From assembly GCA_902558435.1 (NCBI GenBank), contig CACEDU010000008.1, positions 1-53,592 of the forward strand: DNA of 53,592 bases. The letters run 5' to 3'. The DNA comes from an uncultured Pelagibacteraceae bacterium. GTDB taxonomy: Bacteria > Pseudomonadota > Alphaproteobacteria > Pelagibacterales > Pelagibacteraceae. Position numbers and translations under genes: made by a program. Below, in pieces: positions 25,459-38,245 of this stretch. The notes under the pieces are model-generated. The model searched no databases, was not told the DNA's origin, and saw only the letters and a list, made by a program, of their open reading frames with translations. Numbering within the stretch: the first letter of the stretch is position 1; the number at the start of each line of letters is the position of its first letter.

Positions 25459-26613
25459 ATGCAGTCTAAATTAAAAGTACTACAGGTAATTCCTAAGTTA
25501 GGTTATGGTGGCGCAGAAACTGGTTGTTATGATATTGCACATTACTTGCCAGAAAATAATGTTAGATCATATCTAATTACAAGCGGTGGTGAACTTCTAC
25601 AATACTTAGACAGAAAAAAAGTCAAACTTATTAGACTTCCTGTTCACTCAAAAAATCCTATACTCATTTTTATTAATTCACTAATTATATCTGCAATTAT
25701 TTTAATAAATGGGATAAATATTGTTCATGCTAGAAGTAGAGCGCCTGCATGGTCATGTTTAATTGCAACAAAAATTACAAGAAGAAAGTTTGTTACGACT
25801 TTTCATGGAACCTATAATTACAAAAATAAGTTAAAAAAATTTTATAATTCTGTAATGGTTAGATCTGATTTAATTATTGCTGGATCTAATTTTATTTTTT
25901 CACACATCAAAGAAAATTATGCAGAATATCTAACAGATAAAAAAAAATTACTTTCTATATTTAGAGGTATAAATACAGATTATTTTGACTCTTCAACAAC
26001 ACTGGAAACTGATGAAGATAAATTATTTAAGTCATGGGATTTGAAAGTCGGAAAAAAAATAATTTTATTACCAGGTAGATTAACAGCCTGGAAAGGCCAA
26101 GAAATGTTTTTAGAGGCATTAAGTAAAGTAAATATTCAGTTAGGGAACGATTCTTTCATTGCAGTAATTTTAGGTAACGACCAAGGGCGAGATCTTTATA
26201 AAAAAAAATTAATTAGACTTGTTGAACAATACAGACTTACCAAACAAATAAGATTTATTGATCATTGTAAAAATATGCCATTAGCTTACAAAATATCTGA
26301 CATAGTTGTCTCCACCTCAATTGAACCTGAAGCTTTTGGAAGAGTTGCAGTAGAAGCTCAATCTATGCAAAAATTAATTCTTGCCAGTAATATTGGTGGA
26401 TCTAATGAGACAATTATTGATGGAAAGTCTGGACTATTGTTTGAAGCAGGTAATTCTGATGATTTATCAAAAAAAATTATACAAGTTATGAACTTTGATC
26501 CTAATGAACTTTCAAAAATGGGTAATTTTGGAAGAGAAAATGTCGTAAAGAAATTTAATGTTGAAAAAATGTGTTTTTCTACTTATTCAGAGTACAAAAA
26601 ACTATTTAATTAA
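25459..26613 (+). CDS. Glycosyltransferase family 4 (GT-B fold)
   Basis: 384-residue retaining-type glycosyltransferase. The N-terminal half has the GT4 pattern VLQVIPKLGYGGAETGCYDIA and NIVHARSRAPAWS; the C-terminal Rossmann half has LLPGRLTAWKGQEMFLEAL (nucleotide-sugar region) and the E-x7-E motif in SIEPEAFGRVAVEAQSM near residues 288-304. It probably acts on lipopolysaccharide or another surface glycan; donor and acceptor are unknown. It heads the translation operon: its stop overlaps the thrS start by one base (TAATG), an unexpected pairing. The putative -10 TATATT at 25445-25450 would give a nearly leaderless mRNA. Confidence 0.92.
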   Translation: MQSKLKVLQVIPKLGYGGAETGCYDIAHYLPENNVRSYLITSGGELLQYLDRKKVKLIRLPVHSKNPILIFINSLIISAIILINGINIVHARSRAPAWSCLIATKITRRKFVTTFHGTYNYKNKLKKFYNSVMVRSDLIIAGSNFIFSHIKENYAEYLTDKKKLLSIFRGINTDYFDSSTTLETDEDKLFKSWDLKVGKKIILLPGRLTAWKGQEMFLEALSKVNIQLGNDSFIAVILGNDQGRDLYKKKLIRLVEQYRLTKQIRFIDHCKNMPLAYKISDIVVSTSIEPEAFGRVAVEAQSMQKLILASNIGGSNETIIDGKSGLLFEAGNSDDLSKKIIQVMNFDPNELSKMGNFGRENVVKKFNVEKMCFSTYSEYKKLFN

Positions 26614-28529
26614 TGCCAAATATAACTTTACCAGACGGAAAAAAAATTAGTTTTGAAAAAAGTATTTCAGGTTTTGAGGTTGCTGAAAAAATTAGCAAAT
26701 CTCTCTCAAAACAGGCTTTATTAATAAGTGTTGACGGAGAATTAAAGGATTTAAACCACAATATTTTAAAAGACTCTTCAATAAAGATATTTACATCAAA
26801 AGATAAAGAAGGGCTGGAAACTATAAGACATGATACTGCCCATATATTAGCTATGGCAGTTCAAGAATTATTTCCAGGTACACAAGTCACAATAGGTCCC
26901 GTTATTGAAGATGGTTTTTATTATGATTTTGCAAGAAAGGAACCTTTTACCTCTGAAGATTTAGAAAAAATAGAGAGTAAAATGAAAGAAATTGTGGATC
27001 GAGATGAAAAAACTTATAGAGAAGTTTGGAAAAGAAACGATGCAATTGAGCACTTTAAAAAAAAGGGAGAAATATATAAAGCTGAAATAATAGAAAGCAT
27101 TCCAGAAGGTGAAGAAGTTTCTCTATATTTCCATGGCGATTGGCATGATTTATGTAGAGGTCCTCATTTATCTTCGACTGGTAAAATTGGAAAATTTTTT
27201 AAATTAACAAAAGTTTCTGGAGCTTACTGGAGAGGTGATTCAAATAATGAAATGTTACAAAGAGTTTATGGTACTAGTTGGCCAACCCAAAAAGAGTTAG
27301 ACGATTATTTGACTAGGATCGAAGAAGCTGAAAAAAGAGATCATAGAAAAATTGGAAAAGAAATGGATTTATTTCATTTCAGAGAAGAGAGTCCTGGCTC
27401 TGTGTTTTGGCACCAAAAAGGATGGAACTTATTTCAGAAACTTATTTCTTATATGAGAATGAAGCAAGAAACTGCAGGATATCAAGAAATAAACACTCCA
27501 GAAATATTAGATCGGTCACTTTGGGAAAAATCTGGACACTGGGAAAAATTTGGAGCAAATATGTACACTTCTACTACACCTGATGAAAAAGTTTTTGCTA
27601 TCAAACCCATGAATTGTCCTGGTTGTGTTCAGGTCTTTAATCAAGGTTTAAAAAGTTATAGGGACTTACCGTTAAAAATGTCGGAATTTGGAAAAGTTCA
27701 TAGGTATGAACCTTCAGGAGCTCTTCACGGATTATTACGTGTAAGAGCATTTACCCAAGATGATGCACATATCTTCTGCACAGAAGAACAAATTACAGAA
27801 GAATGTTTAAGCGTAACAAATTTGATTTTAGAAATTTATAAAGATTTAGGGTTTGAAGATGTAATTTTGAAATATTCTGATCGACCAGATTTAAGAGTTG
27901 GGGATGATAAAGTTTGGGACAAGTCAGAAGCTGCATTATTGGAAGCTATAAAGGCAACAAAATTAGAATACTCTGTAAACAAGGGCGAAGGTGCTTTTTA
28001 TGGTCCTAAAATAGAATTTGTTTTAAGAGATGCAATCGGAAGAGATTGGCAATGCGGAACTTTACAAGTTGATTTAAACCTACCAGGTAGGTTAGGTGCA
28101 TCATTTATTGACAGTGATGGAAACAAAAAAGTACCTGTCATGTTGCACAGAGCTTTATTTGGTTCATTAGAAAGATTTATAGGAATTTTAATTGAAAATT
28201 ATTCTGGAAAATTACCATTCTGGCTTTGTCCAGTCCAAAGTATAGTTATACCTATTTCAAGTGATTTTGACGATTACGCAAAACAAGTAAACAATGAGTT
28301 AAAAAAAGTTGGTTTAAGTTCTGAAGTTGATTTAAAAAATCATAATTTAAATTATAAAATTAGAGAACATTCATTAACTAAAGTCCCAATGCTACTAATA
28401 TGTGGAAAAAAAGAAGTTGACAGTAACACAGTAACTATTAGAAGATTGGATTTTAAAAAACAGGAAACTATGGAATTAAAAGAATTTTTAAAGAAATATA
28501 CTGCACTTAACAAAGCACCTTCAATCTAA
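26613..28529 (+). CDS. thrS: Threonine-tRNA ligase ThrS
   Basis: Charges tRNA-Thr. The 638-residue protein shows the complete architecture: TGS domain (about 1-60), the editing domain (HDTAHILAMAVQELFPG near 72-88), the class II catalytic core with motif 2 and zinc site (MNCPGCVQVF; VHRYEPSGALHGLLRVR), motif 3 (VMLHRALFGSLERF) and the C-terminal anticodon-binding domain (about 535-635). It overlaps the GT4 gene by one base and abuts infC, as in many proteobacterial thrS-infC-rpmI-rplT-pheST clusters. No leader operator-like structure is visible because the upstream gene overlaps it. Confidence 0.98.
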   Translation: MPNITLPDGKKISFEKSISGFEVAEKISKSLSKQALLISVDGELKDLNHNILKDSSIKIFTSKDKEGLETIRHDTAHILAMAVQELFPGTQVTIGPVIEDGFYYDFARKEPFTSEDLEKIESKMKEIVDRDEKTYREVWKRNDAIEHFKKKGEIYKAEIIESIPEGEEVSLYFHGDWHDLCRGPHLSSTGKIGKFFKLTKVSGAYWRGDSNNEMLQRVYGTSWPTQKELDDYLTRIEEAEKRDHRKIGKEMDLFHFREESPGSVFWHQKGWNLFQKLISYMRMKQETAGYQEINTPEILDRSLWEKSGHWEKFGANMYTSTTPDEKVFAIKPMNCPGCVQVFNQGLKSYRDLPLKMSEFGKVHRYEPSGALHGLLRVRAFTQDDAHIFCTEEQITEECLSVTNLILEIYKDLGFEDVILKYSDRPDLRVGDDKVWDKSEAALLEAIKATKLEYSVNKGEGAFYGPKIEFVLRDAIGRDWQCGTLQVDLNLPGRLGASFIDSDGNKKVPVMLHRALFGSLERFIGILIENYSGKLPFWLCPVQSIVIPISSDFDDYAKQVNNELKKVGLSSEVDLKNHNLNYKIREHSLTKVPMLLICGKKEVDSNTVTIRRLDFKKQETMELKEFLKKYTALNKAPSI

Positions 28530-29075
28530 GTGGCAGATTTTAAACAAAACTATTTTCAGAAAAGAACTAAGCCAAAGGGCCCTAGAACTAACCAAAGAAT
28601 TACTTCTCAAGATGTTCAAGTGATTGCTAGTGATGGAGATAATTTAGGTATTATAAATTTACAAGATGCAATTAATAGAGCAAAAGAAGAAGGTTTAGAT
28701 TTAATTGAAATTGCTCCAAATGCAAAACCTCCTGTGTGCAAAATTATGGATATGGGAAAATATAAATACGACGCTCAAAAAAAAGCAAATAAAGCAAAGA
28801 AAAAGCAAAAAAAAATTGAATTAAAAGAAATTAAGTTAAGACCTGTCACAGAAGTACATGATTATACTTTTAAAATAAAAAATGCCCAAAAATTTATAGC
28901 TAAAGGAGATAAAGTAAAATTTACAATTAGATTTAAAGGAAGAGAATTACAGCATTCAAGTTTGGGTAATGAGTTAATGGATAAGATCAAACAGGATATG
29001 GAGACCGTTGGGCGAGTTGAGCTTCAACCTAAGTTTGATGGTAAACAAATGATTATGGTTATCCAGCCTTTATAA
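28530..29075 (+). CDS. infC: Translation initiation factor IF-3
   Basis: Binds the 30S subunit, keeps 50S away and checks the start codon. The 181-residue protein contains the IF3 N-domain (NQRITSQDVQVIASDGDNLG, about 22-90) and C-domain (IKLRPVTEVHDYTFKIKNA onwards). I use the GTG at 28530 immediately after the thrS stop; no ATG exists near the N-terminus. Non-AUG starts are common for infC and allow autoregulation, because IF-3 discriminates against them. The first ~20 residues are basic. No strong Shine-Dalgarno is present. Confidence 0.96.
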   Translation: MADFKQNYFQKRTKPKGPRTNQRITSQDVQVIASDGDNLGIINLQDAINRAKEEGLDLIEIAPNAKPPVCKIMDMGKYKYDAQKKANKAKKKQKKIELKEIKLRPVTEVHDYTFKIKNAQKFIAKGDKVKFTIRFKGRELQHSSLGNELMDKIKQDMETVGRVELQPKFDGKQMIMVIQPL

Positions 29076-29129
29076 GCCTTATTTCTGGTTGTAAAGTAAT
29101 ATTAATATTTGTATAACCCGTCAAAAATT

Positions 29130-29336
29130 ATGCCAAAATTAAAAACAAAAAGTTCAGCAAAAAAAAGATTTAAAATATCAGCTAGAGGTAAAGTAATAAC
29201 AGCTCAAGCTGGTAAGAGACATGGTATGATTAAGAGAACTAATTCACAGATAAGAAAACAAAGAGGTACTACGGTTATGTCCAAACAAGATGGTAAGATT
29301 GTAAAATCTTATATGCCGTACAACTTAAGAGGATAG
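29130..29336 (+). CDS. rpmI: 50S ribosomal protein L35
   Basis: Small, highly basic large-subunit protein (68 residues), beginning [20 protein letters not shown], the bL35 signature. The start is ATG 29130; the frame is open to a TTG at 29109, but that would add residues not found in the family. It lies 54 bases after infC and 1 base before rplT (stop and ATG nearly touching), so it is translated with L20. Confidence 0.98.
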   Translation: MPKLKTKSSAKKRFKISARGKVITAQAGKRHGMIKRTNSQIRKQRGTTVMSKQDGKIVKSYMPYNLRG

Positions 29337-29337
29337 T

Positions 29338-29694
29338 ATGGCTAGAGTAAAAAGAGGTGTAACAAGTAGAGCTAAACACAAAAAAGTATTAAAAGCTGTT
29401 AAAGGTCAGTGGGGTAGAAGAAAAAACACTATAAGAGTAGCTAGACAGGCAATGGAAAAAGCTATGCAGTATGCCTATAGAGATAGAAGAAACAAAAAAA
29501 GAGATTTTAAGTCACTTTGGATTCAAAGAATTAATGCTGGAGTTAGATCTGAGGGTTTGACATATTCTAAATTTATAAATGGTCTGAGTAAAACAGGTAT
29601 TAAAATAGATAGAAAAATACTTGCTGAATTAGCTTACGATAATCCAGAAGCATTCAAAACCATTGTTAAAAAAGCTCAAGCGGCATTAAACTAA
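29338..29694 (+). CDS. rplT: 50S ribosomal protein L20
   Basis: Binds 23S rRNA early in large-subunit assembly and in some bacteria represses its own operon. The 118-residue protein matches bL20 over its full length, starting [19 protein letters not shown] and containing the [19 protein letters not shown] core. It follows rpmI closely. No L20-operator pseudoknot was recognised in the short infC-rpmI gap (29076-29129), but I could not test this by folding. Confidence 0.98.
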   Translation: MARVKRGVTSRAKHKKVLKAVKGQWGRRKNTIRVARQAMEKAMQYAYRDRRNKKRDFKSLWIQRINAGVRSEGLTYSKFINGLSKTGIKIDRKILAELAYDNPEAFKTIVKKAQAALN

Positions 29695-29731
29695 TTTTCA
29701 TTGTTGTTTTTCTAGAGTTAACAAATATTCT

Positions 29732-30805
29732 ATGAATATGCCCGATATAAAAAAAATTAAAGATCAGTATTTAACAAAATTAGATAACAATTTAGATATT
29801 GAAAGTTTAAATCAAATAAAAACAGAATTGTTTGGTAAAAATGGACAAATTTCAAATTCTTTTAAAACATTAGGCTCATTACCTAATGATGAAAAAAAAA
29901 AATTTGCATCGGACTTAAATTTAATAAAAGAACAATTACAAGAAAAAATAAATTTCAAACTTCAAGAAATTGAAATTAAAGAGATTAATTCTAAGCTTGA
30001 GAATGAAAAAGTAGATGTTACTTTACCTGAAAGAGAAATTAATCAAGGAAAAATACATCCTGTTTCTCAAGTTATTGACGAAATATCATCAATATTTTCT
30101 GAAATTGGATTTAGTGTTGAAGAGGGGCCAGATGTAGAGAATGAACATTATAATTTTACTGCACTAAATACTCCAGATAATCATCCAGCAAGAGATATGC
30201 ATGACACCTTTTATTTAGATAATAATAAAGAAATACTGTTAAGAACTCATACATCTCCTGTACAAGTGAGAACGATGTTGAATGGAAAACCTCCATTTAA
30301 GATTATAGCTCCTGGAAGAACATATAGGTCTGATAGTGATCAAACACATTCTCCAATGTTTCATCAAGTCGAAGGACTTCATATTGATAAAGATATAAAT
30401 ATGGGTCATTTAAAAGGATGTTTAAACTACTTTATAAAATCTTTTTTTGAAGTGGATAAGATTAAAATGAGATTTAGACCTAGTCACTTTCCTTTTACTG
30501 AACCATCTGCAGAAGTTGATATTGGTTACGAATTAAAAGATGGAAAAATAATTATTGGTGAAGGAGATAAATGGTTAGAAATTCTTGGATGTGGAATGGT
30601 ACACCCAAATGTCTTAAAAAATGTAAATGTAAATCCTGATAAATTCCAAGGTTATGCTTTTGGTATTGGTATTGATAGACTTGGGATGCTGAAATATGGC
30701 ATAAACGATTTAAGAGCTTTTTTTGAGACTGACTATAGATGGCTTAACCACTTTGGTTTTGATCCATTGGATGTTCCTTCAAATTATAGAGGTCTAAGCA
30801 GATGA
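29732..30805 (+). CDS. pheS: Phenylalanine-tRNA ligase alpha subunit
   Basis: Catalytic alpha subunit of the (alpha-beta)2 enzyme that charges tRNA-Phe. 357 residues: N-terminal coiled-coil arm that contacts the tRNA (about 1-95), then the class II core with [24 protein letters not shown], the motif 2 region ([21 protein letters not shown]) and motif 3 with [17 protein letters not shown]. The start is ATG 29732 with another ATG two codons later. The stop overlaps the pheT start (ATGA). It lies 37 bases after rplT. Confidence 0.98.
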   Translation: MNMPDIKKIKDQYLTKLDNNLDIESLNQIKTELFGKNGQISNSFKTLGSLPNDEKKKFASDLNLIKEQLQEKINFKLQEIEIKEINSKLENEKVDVTLPEREINQGKIHPVSQVIDEISSIFSEIGFSVEEGPDVENEHYNFTALNTPDNHPARDMHDTFYLDNNKEILLRTHTSPVQVRTMLNGKPPFKIIAPGRTYRSDSDQTHSPMFHQVEGLHIDKDINMGHLKGCLNYFIKSFFEVDKIKMRFRPSHFPFTEPSAEVDIGYELKDGKIIIGEGDKWLEILGCGMVHPNVLKNVNVNPDKFQGYAFGIGIDRLGMLKYGINDLRAFFETDYRWLNHFGFDPLDVPSNYRGLSR

Positions 30806-33210
30806 AATTTACAATAAGTTGGTTAAAGGAACACCTTAAAACCAAGCATAAAGATAGTCAGATCATTGATAAATTGACTGATGTTGGACTTGAAGTTGAG
30901 AGTTTTGAAAATATTAGCTCTGATTTGGATAATTTTAAAGTGGCAAAAATTATAAATGCTGTACAACATCCAAATGCAGATAGACTTAGGGTATGTGATG
31001 TTGATATAGGACAACAAAATATTGTTAAGGTTGTTTGTGGAGCACCAAACGCTAAAAAAGGCCTTTTGACAGTTTATGCTGGTCCTGGATCAGTTATTCC
31101 AAAAAATAATATGAAACTTACAGTTAGCAAGATTAGAGGAGTAACCTCATATGGAATGCTATGTTCGGAGTCAGAATTAAAATTATCAGATGAAAGTGAA
31201 GGAATAACAGAGTTAAAATCAAGTAAATATTCAGACAAAATAGGCAAAAATTTTTTTAATAACAACACTGTAAAAGTTATTGATTTATCAATAACTCCAA
31301 ATCGACCCGACTGTTTAGGAGTCAGAGGCATAGCCAGAGATCTTGCAGCGGCAGGGGCTGGTAAATTAAAAAGTATTTTACATAAAAAAACAAAGAAGGA
31401 AGGATCTCAAAATATAAACGTATCAATTAACAAAGATAAAAACCAAGGTTGTACAATTTTTGGGAGTTGTCTTATAAAAGGGGTAACTAATAAAGAAAGT
31501 CCAAAATGGTTAAAAGAAAAAATTGAATCCCTTGGTCAAAAACCAATTTCAGCAATTGTAGATATAACCAATTACGTTATGCTAGATTTAAATAGACCTC
31601 TACATGCGTATGATGCAGATAAAATTGATAAAGAAATTATAGTAAGAAACTCAAAAAAAGGTGAAAGCTTTGAAGCCCTAGACAATAAGGAATATAAATT
31701 AGACGATGGTATGTGTGTTATATCCGATCAATCTGGCGTGTTAGGCTTAGGTGGGATAATTGGAGGAACACGTTCTGGTACTGAATTTAAAACTAAAAAT
31801 ATTTTATTGGAGTCCGCATACTTTGTTCCTAGATCAATAAGAAAAACATCAAAATTACTTAACATTGATACTGATGCTAAATTTAGATTTGAGAGAGGAA
31901 TTGACCCTCAATCAGTAGAAACAGGTTTGCTAAAAGCTTCTCAACTAATATCAGAAATTTGTGGAGGAAGGGTTAGTAAATTTGATATTCAAAAAATCAA
32001 ACAATATCAAAACTCAGAGGTAAAATTTAATATTTCATTATTCGAAAAAATAACTGGTTTAAAAGTAAAAGAAAATGAGATGATCAAAATTTTAAATGAT
32101 CTAGGTTTTAAGGTTTCCAAAAAGAAATCAGAATTCAAATTAAAGGTCCCTTCTTGGAGACCAGATATCAGTCAACCAATAGATATAGTTGAAGAAATTG
32201 TTAGAATAAAAGGATATGATAATATTAAAACTATAGAGCCAAAGAAAAATAGACTTCATGAGACATTAAACAAACAACAAAAACTCTTTCATTTTTTACA
32301 ACGGTCTGTAGCATCAAAGGGTTATTTCGAGACTGTTACTTGGTCATTCACAGATTCAAAAATAAATAATTTTTTTAAAGAAAATCTGAAAGAAATTAAA
32401 ATAGTGAATCCAATAAGTTCAGATTTAGATGTTTTAAGAAATTCAATTTTTTCAAATTTAACTTTTTATTTAAAGAAAAATTTAGATAGAGGATTCAAAG
32501 ATGTTTCGCTTTTTGAAATTGGACCAATTTTTAAAAATAACCAGCCTGGGGAACAGTTGACGGTAATAGGTGCAATAAAATCAGGGAAAATTTCAAGATT
32601 AAACTGGAATGAAAAAGAAAGATCAGTTGATATTTTTGATGTAAAAAAAGATTTAATTCAAACATTAATTGAAGCTGGATATGATAAGCAATGTTTTTTT
32701 ATAAGAGATAAATCACCCACTTACTATCATCCAGGAAAATCTGGTTCAGTTTATCTCGATAAGGATGATATTGATCCAGTTGCATACTTTGGAGAACTTC
32801 ATCCAAATATTGTTAAAAAGCTCGATATAAAAACTGAGGGATTAGTTGGTTTTGAAATTTATCTAGATCATTTAAAAGATACAAAAGTAAAGTTAAAGGA
32901 TCAAAAGTCAAATTTTGAATATTCAGACTATCAAAAATCAGAAAGAGATTTTGCATTTATTGTAGATAAAAATTACAAAGCACAAGATTTAATAGAAATT
33001 ATATCATCAATTGATAAAAATTTAATAAGATCAATTAAAATCTTTGATGTTTATGAGGGTGAAAATATTCCAGATGGCAAAAAATCAATAGCTCTTAATG
33101 TTACAATTCAATCATCTCAAAAGACATTAGAGGAGAGTGATCTTGAAAAAATCAATAAATTAATAATTACAACTGTTGAAACTAAGTCTGGGGCAAAAAT
33201 TAGATCCTAA
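30802..33210 (+). CDS. pheT: Phenylalanine-tRNA ligase beta subunit
   Basis: Structural and editing subunit. 802 residues, the normal bacterial length: EMAP/OB-like tRNA-binding domain (about 39-150; [15 protein letters not shown]), B3/B4 editing domain (about 210-380), B5 domain (about 395-470), catalytic-like domain, and the C-terminal FDX-ACB anticodon-binding domain ([15 protein letters not shown] onwards). ATGA overlap with pheS; lepA starts on the base after its stop. Confidence 0.98.
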   Translation: MKFTISWLKEHLKTKHKDSQIIDKLTDVGLEVESFENISSDLDNFKVAKIINAVQHPNADRLRVCDVDIGQQNIVKVVCGAPNAKKGLLTVYAGPGSVIPKNNMKLTVSKIRGVTSYGMLCSESELKLSDESEGITELKSSKYSDKIGKNFFNNNTVKVIDLSITPNRPDCLGVRGIARDLAAAGAGKLKSILHKKTKKEGSQNINVSINKDKNQGCTIFGSCLIKGVTNKESPKWLKEKIESLGQKPISAIVDITNYVMLDLNRPLHAYDADKIDKEIIVRNSKKGESFEALDNKEYKLDDGMCVISDQSGVLGLGGIIGGTRSGTEFKTKNILLESAYFVPRSIRKTSKLLNIDTDAKFRFERGIDPQSVETGLLKASQLISEICGGRVSKFDIQKIKQYQNSEVKFNISLFEKITGLKVKENEMIKILNDLGFKVSKKKSEFKLKVPSWRPDISQPIDIVEEIVRIKGYDNIKTIEPKKNRLHETLNKQQKLFHFLQRSVASKGYFETVTWSFTDSKINNFFKENLKEIKIVNPISSDLDVLRNSIFSNLTFYLKKNLDRGFKDVSLFEIGPIFKNNQPGEQLTVIGAIKSGKISRLNWNEKERSVDIFDVKKDLIQTLIEAGYDKQCFFIRDKSPTYYHPGKSGSVYLDKDDIDPVAYFGELHPNIVKKLDIKTEGLVGFEIYLDHLKDTKVKLKDQKSNFEYSDYQKSERDFAFIVDKNYKAQDLIEIISSIDKNLIRSIKIFDVYEGENIPDGKKSIALNVTIQSSQKTLEESDLEKINKLIITTVETKSGAKIRS

Positions 33211-35022
33211 ATGTCAACTGAAATTGATAACATAAGAAACTTTGCAATCATTGCTCATATTGATCATGGAAAATCGACAATTGCAGATAGAATAATACAT
33301 AGATGTGGTGGCTTAACAGATAGGGAAATGAAAGCACAAGTTCTTGACTCTATGGATATAGAAAGAGAGAGAGGGATTACAATTAAGGCTCAAACAGTAA
33401 AATTAAATTACAAATCTAAAGATGGAAAAAATTATATTCTTAACATAATAGATACTCCAGGTCATGTTGATTTTAGTTATGAAGTAAGTAGATCTTTATA
33501 TGCATGCGAGGGTTCAATATTAATTGTAGATAGTACCCAGGGTGTCGAGGCTCAAACATTAGCAAATGTATATCAAGCTCTAGATATTAATCATGAAATA
33601 ATTCCAGTTTTAAATAAAATTGATTTACCAGCATCTGATATAGAGAGGACTAACAAGCAGATTGAAGATGTAATAGGCATTGATACAACTAACGCAGTGC
33701 CTTGTTCAGGTAAAACTGGTGAGGGTATTGATGACATCTTGGAGCAAATAATTCATTCACTGCCTGGTCCAAAAGGTGAAAAAGATCAAAAGCTAAAATG
33801 TTTATTAGTTGATAGTTGGTACGATACTTATCTAGGTGTAGTTATTTTAGTAAGGGTTATTGATGGAAAAATCAGAAATAACATGAAGATTAAAATGATG
33901 TCCACAAATCGGGAGTACATCGTTGAAAAAGTTGGAGTATTCACTCCCAAACCAAAAGATATAGACGAACTTAATTCTGGAGAAATTGGATTTATAACAA
34001 CTGGAATTAAGGTTTTATCAGAAACGAAAGTTGGAGATACAATTTGTGATGCGTCTAAACCTTTATCTGAGTCACTACCAGGTTTTAAGCCTAGCAAACC
34101 CGTGGTTTTCTGTGGATTATTTCCTGTCGATAGTTCCGAATATCAAAAATTAAAAGATGGATTAGCTAAATTAAAATTAAATGATTCAAGTTTTTCGTTT
34201 GAACCTGAGTCATCTTCTGCCTTAGGATTAGGTTTTAGATGTGGTTTTTTGGGTTTATTGCATTTAGAAATTGTAACTGAGAGACTTGAGAGAGAGTTTG
34301 ATATCAATCTTTTAACTACAACACCTGGCGTTGTATATAAGATACATATGAATAATGGTGAAATTAAAGACTTACAAAATCCGTCAAGTTTACCTGACCC
34401 AACTTTAATAAAATTAATTGAGGAACCTTGGATTAAGGCTACAATTATAACACCAGATCAGTATCTTGGCTCCATAATAAAAATATGCCAAGATAAAAGA
34501 GGAATTCAAAAAAACTTAAATTACTCTGGAAGTAGAGCAGTTATTAGTTACGAATTACCACTTAATGAGGTAGTTTTTGATTTTAACGACAGACTAAAAT
34601 CTATGACAAGTGGATACGCAAGTTTTGATTATGAAATAATAGGACATAAAGAGGGCGATCTAGTCAAAATGAGTATTTTGGTAAACTCAGAACCAGTAGA
34701 CGCTTTGGCTATGATGATACACAAAGACTTTGCCCAAAAAACTGGGAGAGAAGTTTGTGAAAAGCTTAAAGACTTAATACCAAGGCATAATTTTATGATA
34801 CCTGTTCAAGCGGCTATCGGAGGCAAGATCATTGCTAGGGAAACAATCAAAGGTTTTAAAAAAGATGTATTGACTAAAATTCATGGTGGTGGGGCGGTCG
34901 ATAGGAAAAGAAAATTATTAGAAAAACAAAAAAAAGGTAAAGCAAGAGCCAAACAATTTGGAAAAGTTGAAATTCCACAGGAAGCATTTATTGGTGTTTT
35001 AAAAATATCAAAAGAAAATTAA
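33211..35022 (+). CDS. lepA: Elongation factor 4 (LepA), back-translocase GTPase
   Basis: Ribosome-associated GTPase that remodels stalled or incorrectly translocated ribosomes. 603 residues with all marks: P-loop AHIDHGKST (about 15-23), switch [16 protein letters not shown], the EF-G-like domains II, III and V, and the LepA-specific C-terminal domain with [22 protein letters not shown]. The start codon follows the pheT stop without a gap; last gene of the translation operon. The convergent GT17-like gene ends only 11 bases away. Confidence 0.98.
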   Translation: MSTEIDNIRNFAIIAHIDHGKSTIADRIIHRCGGLTDREMKAQVLDSMDIERERGITIKAQTVKLNYKSKDGKNYILNIIDTPGHVDFSYEVSRSLYACEGSILIVDSTQGVEAQTLANVYQALDINHEIIPVLNKIDLPASDIERTNKQIEDVIGIDTTNAVPCSGKTGEGIDDILEQIIHSLPGPKGEKDQKLKCLLVDSWYDTYLGVVILVRVIDGKIRNNMKIKMMSTNREYIVEKVGVFTPKPKDIDELNSGEIGFITTGIKVLSETKVGDTICDASKPLSESLPGFKPSKPVVFCGLFPVDSSEYQKLKDGLAKLKLNDSSFSFEPESSSALGLGFRCGFLGLLHLEIVTERLEREFDINLLTTTPGVVYKIHMNNGEIKDLQNPSSLPDPTLIKLIEEPWIKATIITPDQYLGSIIKICQDKRGIQKNLNYSGSRAVISYELPLNEVVFDFNDRLKSMTSGYASFDYEIIGHKEGDLVKMSILVNSEPVDALAMMIHKDFAQKTGREVCEKLKDLIPRHNFMIPVQAAIGGKIIARETIKGFKKDVLTKIHGGGAVDRKRKLLEKQKKGKARAKQFGKVEIPQEAFIGVLKISKEN

Positions 35023-35033
35023 AAAAAATTAAT

Positions 35034-35876
35034 TTAAACAATATATTTAGAATACTTTTTAGTATTATTTCTAATTTCATCGGGAAAACTGAGATCTATT
35101 TTTACTTTTTTTAGAAAAATATCTTTTCTTCCATATGGATCTTTAAAATTTTTATATTTTTGGTCAATAGTTTTATCATCAAATAATTTTTCTCTTGCCT
35201 CTTCGTTCTTTTTTAATAAATGATCAATCTCGCCTGGTATTCTAGAAAGTTTTAATTTGACCTCATTTTTATTCATTAAATAAGAAAAATGCCAACCACC
35301 ATCATTAACAATATACCTTTTAATTTTTCTATCCAACCGCCATTTAGGAATGTTTCTTACTCTAAACTCTCTTACCTGTCTTGCTGATTTAAAAAATTTA
35401 AACTTGCAACCTTTTGTACCAGGCCATTTGTTATTCCATTTAAGACCTTTGTAACAATGAATATTGAATTTATAATAATACATATTTTGTAAAAAGGCTA
35501 CACTATCGTAATGTAAAAACTTCATATCATTTAAATTTGGTATTTCATCTAAATCGGATATCAAAACATAATCATCTTTTTCAAGATTTTCTAAACCCAA
35601 TTCAATTTGATTAATATGATAATCATCATATTTCCAATGGCTTTCTACTTTGTTGCTGAAATCATATTTTGGAAAATTATCAACAAAATAATATTTAATT
35701 TTTGGTTCAAATTCTTTAAATTTATTTATGTTGAAAATTTGCTTTTTTCTTTCTCCATTATAATATTTATTTGCTTCAATTATTACAAATTTATCTACTT
35801 TGTCATAAAGAGTTTTTAACCTAATTTTTAAAAGCAAATCCTCACCATTATATCTGAAACAATCATAAATTTTCAT
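35034..35876 (-). CDS. GT17-like glycosyltransferase (beta-1,4-N-acetylglucosaminyltransferase family)
   Basis: 280-residue protein resembling glycosyltransferase family 17, best known from animal MGAT3, with members in bacteria and marine viruses. The N-terminus MKIYDCFRYNGEDLLLKIRL, the following DKFVIIEANKYYNGE stretch, the ISDLDEIPN metal-binding DxD-type motif near residues 104-112, and GGWHFSYL near residue 195 fit this family. It probably decorates a surface glycan. There is no signal peptide or TM helix, so it is cytosolic or membrane-peripheral. Single gene between lepA (convergent) and tRNA-Ser (divergent); its isolated position next to a tRNA could reflect acquisition, but base composition is not obviously different. 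Confidence 0.8.
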   Translation of the reverse strand: MKIYDCFRYNGEDLLLKIRLKTLYDKVDKFVIIEANKYYNGERKKQIFNINKFKEFEPKIKYYFVDNFPKYDFSNKVESHWKYDDYHINQIELGLENLEKDDYVLISDLDEIPNLNDMKFLHYDSVAFLQNMYYYKFNIHCYKGLKWNNKWPGTKGCKFKFFKSARQVREFRVRNIPKWRLDRKIKRYIVNDGGWHFSYLMNKNEVKLKLSRIPGEIDHLLKKNEEAREKLFDDKTIDQKYKNFKDPYGRKDIFLKKVKIDLSFPDEIRNNTKKYSKYIV

Positions 35877-35924
35877 TTAAAATAGATTGCATTAAACTAT
35901 AACTAGATCAATATATTTTATTTA

Positions 35925-36014
35925 GGAGAGGTGGCCGAGTGGTTGAAGGCGCACGCTTGGAAAGCGTGTATAGGGGAAACTCTATCATGGGTTCGAATCC
36001 CATTCTCTCCGCCA
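35925..36014 (+). tRNA. tRNA-Ser (anticodon GGA)
   Basis: Class II tRNA of 90 bases with a long variable arm. Acceptor stem GGAGAGG pairs with the 3' TCTCTCC (one G-U), D-arm GTGGCCGAGTGGTTGAAGGC, anticodon stem CACGC/GCGTG with loop TTGGAAA giving GGA, variable arm TATAGGGGAAACTCTATC, T-loop GGTTCGAATCC, G discriminator and encoded CCA. Reads UCC and UCU. Confidence 0.98.
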
Positions 36015-36142
36015 TAATTTTGTAACAAAAAATTGCTCTTTTTTTGAAAAAAAAAAATATAGATATTTTAATTAAAAAATCTCAAATAATTGTTGATAAT
36101 ACTGATTAATTTAACCCTAAAAAAATTAGAGATTTTATTTAA

Positions 36143-38242
<2,100 letters not shown>

Positions 38243-38245
38243 TTA

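Noticed and set aside
29098..29109. AATATTAATATT palindrome between infC and rpmI as an L20 operator
   Set aside because: Pure A/T palindromes are expected by chance here, and no pseudoknot or 23S-like motif was recognised.
29109..29129. TTG start giving a longer L35
   Set aside because: L35 proteins begin MPK/MxKLKTKSxAKKRF, matching ATG 29130.
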